Origin: Bradyrhizobium sp. WBAH42
GTDB taxonomy: Bacteria; Pseudomonadota; Alphaproteobacteria; Rhizobiales; Xanthobacteraceae
NCBI RefSeq assembly: GCF_024585265.1
Contig: NZ_CP036533.1
Span: 3,977,001-4,041,000 of the forward strand
Direction of reading: 5' to 3'
Length of the DNA: 64,000 nucleotides
Below the pieces are notes generated by a model. The model did not search any database, was not told the origin of the DNA, and saw only the letters and a program-made list of their open reading frames with translations. Position numbers and translations under genes: made by a program. The stretch's first letter is position 1. The number at the start of each line of letters is the position of its first letter. This document shows positions 1-9,000 of this stretch, one piece after another.

Positions 1-3000
1 ATGTCCTCGCAGGTGGGGTTGGCAGGCTCGGTCGCCACCAATCTGATGGGCACCAACGTCACCGCCAGCATCACCGCGGCCGGCACCAACGGCATCAACG
101 GCGCCGACGTCACCGCTACCAACAATGTCGGCGTGATCGCCGGCAACAACGACAAGGCGGCCGTGTTCGCCGGCGCCTTGTCGATCAGCAAGGGTGCGGC
201 TGGCATTGCCGGCTCGCTGGTGACCAACCAGATCACCGGGACCACGGCGGCCTATATCAGCGGGGTGAACACCAAGGTCGATGCGCTCGGAACCAGCTCG
301 ACCGACACGCTGGCGGTCAACAACGGCACGCTGGTCCATGCTTTCGATCTCGGCGCCGCCCATGCCCCGACCGACACGACACCTGATCTCTCGGAGAACC
401 AGGACACCGTGCGCGGCCTTGCCGTCGTCGCGAGCTCGCACCAAGCCGTGGTGGCCAACGTCGCCTCGCTTGCCGCGAGCAGCGGCATCGCCATCATGAT
501 CAACCCGATCACAAACGTGATGAGCGGGGCGACGAGAGCGTATATCGACAGCGCCGCCATCGACACGCGCCTGACCTCGTCGACATTGGCGCCGCAGATC
601 GTGGTCGCCGCGTCGAGCTTCTCCTACTCCGGCGCGTTCGGCGCCGGCATCGTGCCGCCGACCGGCAATGGCGGTGGCGGCGCCACCGTCATCAGCACGA
701 CGATGTCGCGCGGCACCTTCGCCACCATCACCAATGCCACGGTCGGAGGAGTGCAGTCGTCGAGCCCGACCGTCGGTGCGGTCACCGTGAAAGCCAATGC
801 CGAGCAGGATGCGTCCTCGATCGCGGTCGGGTTCAACACCGGCTCGGTCGGGTTGAACGTGTTCCAGGCGACGACGGAAGCCTATGTCGACGGCGGCGCG
901 CTGACGGCGGCATCGCTGACGGTAAACGCCAACAACAACACCGGCATCTTCTCCGCGAACGGCTCGGGCGCCTATGGCAGCCAGGCCGCGATCGGCGCGG
1001 CCTTCCTGGTGCAGGTCTCCTCGAACCGGACCGAGGCCTATGTCGGCGACGAATTCGCCTATCATGGCGGCACGACACCGCACACGACCGCGCTCAACCT
1101 GAGCGGCGCGCTCGACGTCCAGGCCAAGACCAGGAACCGCTTCGAGGCCTATGCGATCGGCGGCGCGCTCTCGACGGGAACGGCCGCGATCGCTGGCATG
1201 GCGAATATCGAGATCGCCAACAACACCACCATCGCCGGCGTCTACGACACCACACTGCAATCGGTGACCGGCGGTGCGGCCGGTGCGGTCACCATCAACG
1301 CCAACGAGGACGTGGCGATCAAGGAGATCGCCGGCGCGCTCGCGGTCGGCGCCAGCGGGGCAGGGGTCGGCGTCGGAGCCGCGGCCAACGTCATCGTCTT
1401 CAAGAGCCAGACCATCGCGGAAAGCCGCAACAGCAATCTGAATTCGTCCGGCGCGATCAACGTCAATGCGCTCAGCACCAAGGAAGTGCTGTCCTACGCC
1501 GTGACGGCCGGCATCGGCGGCAGCGTCGGCATCGGTGCGACCGTCGGCGTCATCATCGTCGGCACCAATACCGCCGATCCCGATACGCAGGGGCAGCAGA
1601 CCGGTCAGCTCAACCAGAATGGCAACGGCACGATCGCCGCGGTGAACGCGAGGACCAGCACCGCGCAAGGCAGCGATGCGGTCGCGAGCGGAACGGCGGG
1701 AAGTCCCAGCAGTGCCAATGTGACGTCGACCTACAACGTCAGCAGCGTGCTCACCGGCGGCAATGACGGCGTCACCGCGCAGATCGCCGGCGGCAATGTC
1801 ACGGGCACGCAGGTCAATGTCGGTGCCACCAGCGCCAATGCAGCCAAGATGTACCTGCTCGGCGCCGGCTTTGCGAAAAACGTCGGCATCGGTGCCGGCA
1901 TCGGCTACACCAGCGTCAACAGCAGCGTGCTCGCTAATCTGAGCGCGATCGTGTCCGCGCCGTCCGTGACGGTTGCAGCGGTCGTCAGGGATGCCAACAC
2001 CGGACCTTATGCCGGCAAGACCATCGACACCGAGGCGATCGCGGGCGGCGCGGCGCTCTACTTCGGCGCCCAGGCGGCGGTGGCGTTCGGCAACGTCGCC
2101 AACACCGTGACGGCCCAGCTCGGCGGCCAGGTCACCGGCACGGGCGGCACCGGCGTCGCCGTCATGGCGCAGGACTCCACGACCCAGGTCGTCTTCACGG
2201 GCGGCGTCACTGCCGGAGCCGCGGCGGTCGGCGCCTCGGTCGCGACGGCCGGACGGTCGAGCTCGGTCGCCGCGAAGGTCCTGGACAACGCCACGGTCAA
2301 TGCCTCGACGCTGGCGGTGGGCGCGGCTGGAGCCGGCACGTTGTCGACGACCGCAACGGCGCTCGGCGGCGGCATCCTCGCCGGCGTCGGCGCGGACGCT
2401 GAGGCGCACGAAAATTCCAGCGTGACCGCCGAGATCGGCACTGGTTCCTCGATCACCACGTCCGCGACCGGCGTCGGCACCCTGGTGACGGCATCGATCA
2501 CGCCCAATCTGTCGAGCGAGGCGATCGGCGTCTCGGTGGGCGGCGGTGCGGTCGGCGTCGCGATCGCCCAGTCGACGGTCGGAGCCACCGTAACGGCCGA
2601 TGTCGGCGACAACACCGTCTTCTCGGGCGGCGCGCTGGGCGTGACCGCGATGGCGCTCGTCCCAATCATCGGTACGCAGACCAACACCGACGGAACCACG
2701 ACGACGATCTATGGCACGACGACCTACGCCAAGGCGCTCGCCGGTGGCGGCGGCTCGCTGATCGGCGCGCAGGGCAGCTTGGCGAGGGCGTCGGAGAACG
2801 CGACGGTCAGCGCCTATGGCGGAGTCGGGATCCGGCTTCCCAATGCCGACGTGGTCATCGCCGCCGAGAACGACAGCGCCCAATATGCGGAAGCGACCGG
2901 CCTTTCGACCGGGTTCCTGGCGCTGGGTGCGACCGTCGCGCAGACGTCCTCGAACGCGCACACCTACGCCTATCTCGGCGCGCCCGCGGACATGGATAGC

Positions 3001-6000
3001 CTGAACCATGCCGACTACACCGGCATCCTTCAGATCACCGCCACGGGCAAGGATACCAACGTCTCCAACGCGACGGTCGGTGCGGGCGGCACCTACGCCG
3101 GCGCCGCGGCGGTCGCCACGACCAGCTCGACCGCGGTCACCAATGCGCGGTTCGACGGCGGTACGTCCGACGACACGCTCTATTTCGGCGGCCTCAGCGT
3201 CAAGGCCACGCACACCACCAACTATGCGGCCAACGGCGACGCCTACCAGGCGTCCACGGCCGGCGTCTCCGCCGGCAAGGCGCAGAATGACGTCACCTCG
3301 ACCACCACCGCCGAGATCGGAACGCATCTGATCATCAACACGGATGGCGGCGATATCGTCGTCATCTCCAGCGACATCGTGAACCAGGCCGGCGGCGGCG
3401 CGCGTTCGGGCTCCGGCGGCTCGTTCTCGGGTGCGGCTGCGCTGAGCGATTCCCATGTCACCCAGACCGTCACCACCAATATCGGCGCCGGGACGATCCT
3501 GAGCCTCAATGGTGACCCGCGCACGTCGACGGGCGTGATCGACATCGAGGCCTACAACACGCTGAACACCAGGGACACCGCGAGCCTCGCCACGGCCAGC
3601 TTCTTCGCCGGCGGCGGCGCCGTGTCCAACATGACGGCGAACGCCACGCTCGCCGTCAACATCCATGCCCGGGAGCTGTTCAGCGTCGGCAAGATCTTCA
3701 TCGGCACGGCTGCGAAGATGGCCGCGTCCAACAACGCCAACGCCAGTCTCTACGGCGCGATCGCGGGCGTCGGTGCCAGCACCAACACCTGGGTCCACGC
3801 CGACCAGGACGTCACCGTCGACAGCGGCACGACGATCCAGGCCTGGCGCGACATCAACATCTTCGCCGGCATGTCGGGCGACACCATCACCTTCAGCAGC
3901 ATCCAGGCCACGGCGACGACGGTCGTCTACAACAACACCGCCATTCCGATCTCGACCCTCTACCGCGGCACGGCCAATGCGGGCGGCGACAGCAGCCTGA
4001 CGCTGGCTGACGGCTCGCGCGTGCTCGGCGTGCGCGACATCTATCTGGGCGCGACGCAGGGGCAGGTCACCGCGTCCGGCAACGGCAGCAATTACAATCC
4101 GTACCTCGACATCTTCAGCGCCAAGAACAGCGACAACCACAGCCACACCAGCGGAACCGGCGACGTCGCGCTCAACGGCCTTGTGGTGGCGGGCATCAAC
4201 AGCGACGTGCTCATCACGATCGATCTCGGTGCAAGCGCGCCGACCCTGAGCACGACGAGCCCGTACTCGTCGCTGTCATCCACACTCGAATACGTCGCCG
4301 ACGTCGATCATTTCAGCCCGGTAAAGAGCTGGAACCACCAGACGGTGCAGTACACGATCGTCGGCGGCTTCAATCCCTACCAGAACATCGTCAACCAGCT
4401 CGGCACGCTGACCGGCCTGACCGATACGCAAATCCGGACCGCGCTGGCGGCGTCGACGTCCACACATCCCGCCACGATGACGCCGTCCGGGGCTGATCCG
4501 ACCGGCGACATCCAGCGTCAGATCAACGCTTTGATCCAGCAGGCACCATACACCTCCGATGCTGGCGGCAACGCCTTTGCCTTCGGCGACATGCTGGCGT
4601 CAGCAGGCAATGTCTCGATCCTGGCGCAGAAGCTGACCGGAAACAGCCTCGCCGGTCATTCGGCGCCAGCGGTCATCGCGCGAGGCTCGCCCATGATCAA
4701 GGTCGAGAACCGCGGCCTCGATTTCATGGACTTTGCGAACCTCACGGTTACCACTGTGACCGGCGGCAACATCACCTACCGCCAGATCGACCATGTCGAC
4801 CCGGATTCGCACTCCAACGTGACCTTCACCGCCACGCCGAGCGCAACGCCGATCATCGACATCTCGGCGACTTACAACCGGGTCGATCCCAGCACCGGGC
4901 TTGGCGTCGACGACAACGGCAACCAGCTGACCCGCAAGCCCGACATCTATTTCGATGGCATCGTCAGCAACGAGAACGGTCTGCTCAAGATCACCAGCCA
5001 ACTCGGCAGCGTCGTGGCGTCGCAGTCGCTCAATGCCGCGACCATCCAGATGGTGGCGCCAAACGGCTCGTTCATCTTCCTCGGCGGCATCGGCAGCTTC
5101 TACAATTCCAACCACGACGTTACCGCGCAATGGGCCGGCGTCCAGTACAAGCCGGCGAGCAACGACACGCTGACGGCCGTGATGGCAGCGGCGACCTTCC
5201 TCGGGGCCTATGGCGAATATGCGTACAGCCCGCATATCGGCGCGGGCGGCAATCACCCGTATTTCTACTACTGCTGCGTCGACGGCAACACGGGCGTTCA
5301 GCAAACGGCCGCCAACAGCACGGTCTTCACCGCGCGCATGCTGATGACCTATTACGACGGCCTGTCGCTCTATTCAGCGATTTTCCTGCCGACGGGTAAC
5401 GGCACGCCCAACGGAGGCGGCGGCAGCGTGGGCAGCACCGCCACGCTCGCGGCGATGGAAGGGCCGACGGTCCAACCGATCGTCACCGCGCCGTGGGAGC
5501 GCAACACCTATGCCGGCCAGGGCGTCTTCAGCAACACAACCCGCGACGTGACCATTACTAACCCCGACGGTTCGACCTCGACCCGCACCTACACGTATTA
5601 CTCACCGTTCAATTGTGATGGTTGCGGAACCTATTTCCAGGTCGTCAATATCCAGAATGATGTGATCACGCCGAGGACCGCGAACACCAACGCCATCACG
5701 AACTGGGCCTCAACCACGCCCTCGGGATACCAGAATCCCGCGAACGCGCCCTTCATCCTCGGACAGGCGATCATCATCTCGGCGGGTGTCATCAACGTCA
5801 ACGGCCTGATCCAGAGCGGCACGAGCAGCAATTACTCGATCGACATCGGCAGCGGCGCGTTGTCCGCCATCAACGACCTCAAGGGCAACAGCGCGGCCTT
5901 CGCCCAGGCGCAGGCCAACGCGCGGAACGGCAGCTATTACGACATCACGGCCGCCGCCGCGCCGCTGGTGAGCAGCGATATCAAAATCGGAGTGCGGTAC

Positions 6001-9000
6001 AACGCGCTGACCGACCAGATCCTCGTCAATGGCGTGGTGCAGGGCTCGGGCGGCTACGTTTATCTGAACGGCAAGATCATCTCGACCTCGACCGACGGCA
6101 CGCCTCAGGGCACGATCGCAGTCAAGGGCGGTGCCGGCTCGATCACGGTCAACAATACGACCGGGCTCCAGCTCGTCACCAACACCATCAACACGGGCGT
6201 CAGCGCGCCCAGCGTGATCCAGATCGTCGATCAGCTCCAGCAGCAGACGACCTGGTACGTCTACAATCCCTCCGCTGCGGGGAGTCAGCAGGTGTCGACG
6301 TACCGGACGGCCGGCGTCAACGCGAGCGCGTACACCGGCTCGATGCTGGCCGGCATGAGCGGCACAGCGGGCATCCAGTACACCGTGAAGCCCAACATGT
6401 ACTACCAGTGGGTCGACACGGCGACGCTCGATCGTCCGGTGACCAGCACGCAGTTCGACTATGGCTGGCACTACACGCCGAATCCGGCGACCGGAGAGAA
6501 TTGGACGCGCACCATCAGCCTGGTTGAGAACGTGATGCAGGCCACGGGCGGGGGCGGCAACACCGGCCAATTGCAGACTGCGAACTTCCAGGAAGTGGTC
6601 ACGGCGACCGGCAGCTATCATAACGCTGGCTACAACACCGGGGCTGGCAAGTGCTGTGGCGCGGACGCTCATTTCGACTGGTTTCAGCAGATCTACGATC
6701 ACCTGACGTTGACGCTGACCAACACGGTCAAGGCGTCGAACCCGATCAACATCCAGTTCAGCGGCGGCGGTGCGAGCACGGTCAATGTCAGCTCGAACTC
6801 CGGCATCGTCATCAACGGGCCGATCAACAATCTTTCGGGGTCGACGACGGTGATCGCCACCGGCGCCAATTCGGCCATCACGTCCGGGGCGAATGCGAAC
6901 AACCCGATGATCTCGGGCAAGAACGTGACGCTGCGGGCCGATGGCGGCATTGGTTCGATCGGCGCAAACGGTGTTCCCGTCCAGGTGCAGGTCTACGGCG
7001 GCAACCTGACCGCCACCTCGATCGATCGCGACATCGCGATCGCGGCGGTCGGCTCGCTCTCGATCAACCAGGTCGCCGTCAATTCGGGCGTCTCCGGCCG
7101 CGCGCCGCAGGGCAGCGTCTTCATCTCCGCGACCGGCGACATCAACTCGGCGGCCGCTTACAACGTCGCCACCCCGGTCGTGATCGGCAAGAATGTCGAG
7201 ATCAACTCCAGTGCCGGCGCGATCGGCGCGACCAGCGCCGTCGTCAACGGCGCGTCCACGCTGACCAACATCAACCCCCTGGTGATCCAGGCGACGGGCA
7301 CCACGCAGACCGACGGCACCGTCGATGGCGGTGTTCTCGACAGCGCTTCGGCCACCGGCACCTACATCGTCCAGTCCAAGGGCGATCTGCGCCTCGGCAC
7401 GGTGCAGTCGACCGGCGGCCCGGTCTTCCTCGAAGCCGCCGGCTCCGACGGCAACCAGGCCAGCATCCTCAACGGCCGGGCGGCGGTCGGTCTCACCCCG
7501 GCGCAGAGCCAGCATCTGCAGGGCGTCTGGGCCAGCCTTGACCTGCTCAGCGGCAACGCCGCCACCAACGCCGTCAACAGCTACCAGTCCATGGTGACCT
7601 CGGCCTACAACGACTACTTCCAGCTCAAGAACATCGCATTCCCGAACGGCAGCACCTACGCTCCGACCTCGGTGGGGCAGACGGTGCTGCGGGCGCAGGT
7701 GGCGGCCAAGCTCGGCATCGATCCCGCCAGCGTCACGGCGACGCAGATGAAGACCGAGGCCACGACGCGGTTCCTGCGGGATCAGTTCCTGCTCGGCCAG
7801 ATCACCACCGACCAGCTCAAGAGCTCGCTGACGACCTTGCTCGGCAGCGCGCCCACGGATCCACTGGGGACGCTGTTCGGCAGCTCGCTGTCGTCGACCC
7901 TGTTCACCAAGCTGTTCGAGGGAGTCTCAACGGCCAATCAGCGCCTTCCCAGCAACGCGGCGCTGCAGACCGCGCTCAATGCCTACAATGCGAGCTACAG
8001 TTACACGCTCGCGTCGACCGAACGGGTCTACGGCATCATCACCGCCGGCTCGCAGTGGACCCAGAGCCAGCTCGCTTACACCGTGTCGTCGTCGGCCGTC
8101 GGTGCCGCGCCGCCGCCGATCGACGACAACGTCATCGCCAATGTCAGCGCCAACCAGATCATGCTCTACGCGCCGCGCGGCTCGGTCGGCAATTCGGCCG
8201 CGCCCCAGACCTTCACCTTCACCAGCGTCGATTCCTCGTCGCTGACGCCGGAGCAGAGGGGCTTGCTCGCGACGGCCGGTCCCGGCCAGCTCACCGTCGG
8301 CGCGGTCACGAATCCCACGACCCACGTCACGACCTATACGGTCAGCCTGTCGCAGCAGAACCTCGTCGTGGTCGACAACCCGATCGCGATCTCGGCCAAG
8401 GCGCTGACCAACATCTATCTCGGCAGCAAGAACAGCCTCGCGCTCGGCGGCGTCACCGCAAACTACGGCCCGATCACGGCCGCGCAGGCCAACGGCATCG
8501 AGGTGACCGGCCGCGGCGACGTCAAGCTCGACGCCGTGAACAGCATTTCCGCCAATGCGGGCGGGGCCGTGATCTCGGGCGATATCGCCAACCTGACCCT
8601 GATCGCCGAGCGCGGCAATGTCGGCGCGCCCGGGGCCGCCGGAAGCAATCCCGCGGCCAACGCCAACGCGCTCCAGATCGCGTTTGCCGACCCTGGCAAC
8701 GACCAGCTCGACCAGGTCTCGTCGGCACAGGGCATCTATGTGAGACAGACCACCGGCGATCTCATCCTCGGCAACATCGCTGCCGGCAATGCGATCCAGC
8801 TCGCCGCGACCGGCAGCATCTACGCCGAGGCGGGCTTCACGGACCGCTCTGCGATCCACATCCTTGGGACCGACCTCGATCTGCGCGCCGGCGGCAGCAT
8901 TGGCTTCAATGGGTCAACCTTCCAGCCGCTGCAGATGAACATCTCCGGCGCGGTGACCGGCTCGGCGATCGGCGATCTCAGCATCCTCGCCGTGACCGGC

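Noticed and set aside
5710..7515. 601-residue minus-strand open frame inside tpsA
   Set aside because: It is an Arg/Asp/Val-rich shadow of high-GC coding DNA with no domain, signal or ribosome site.
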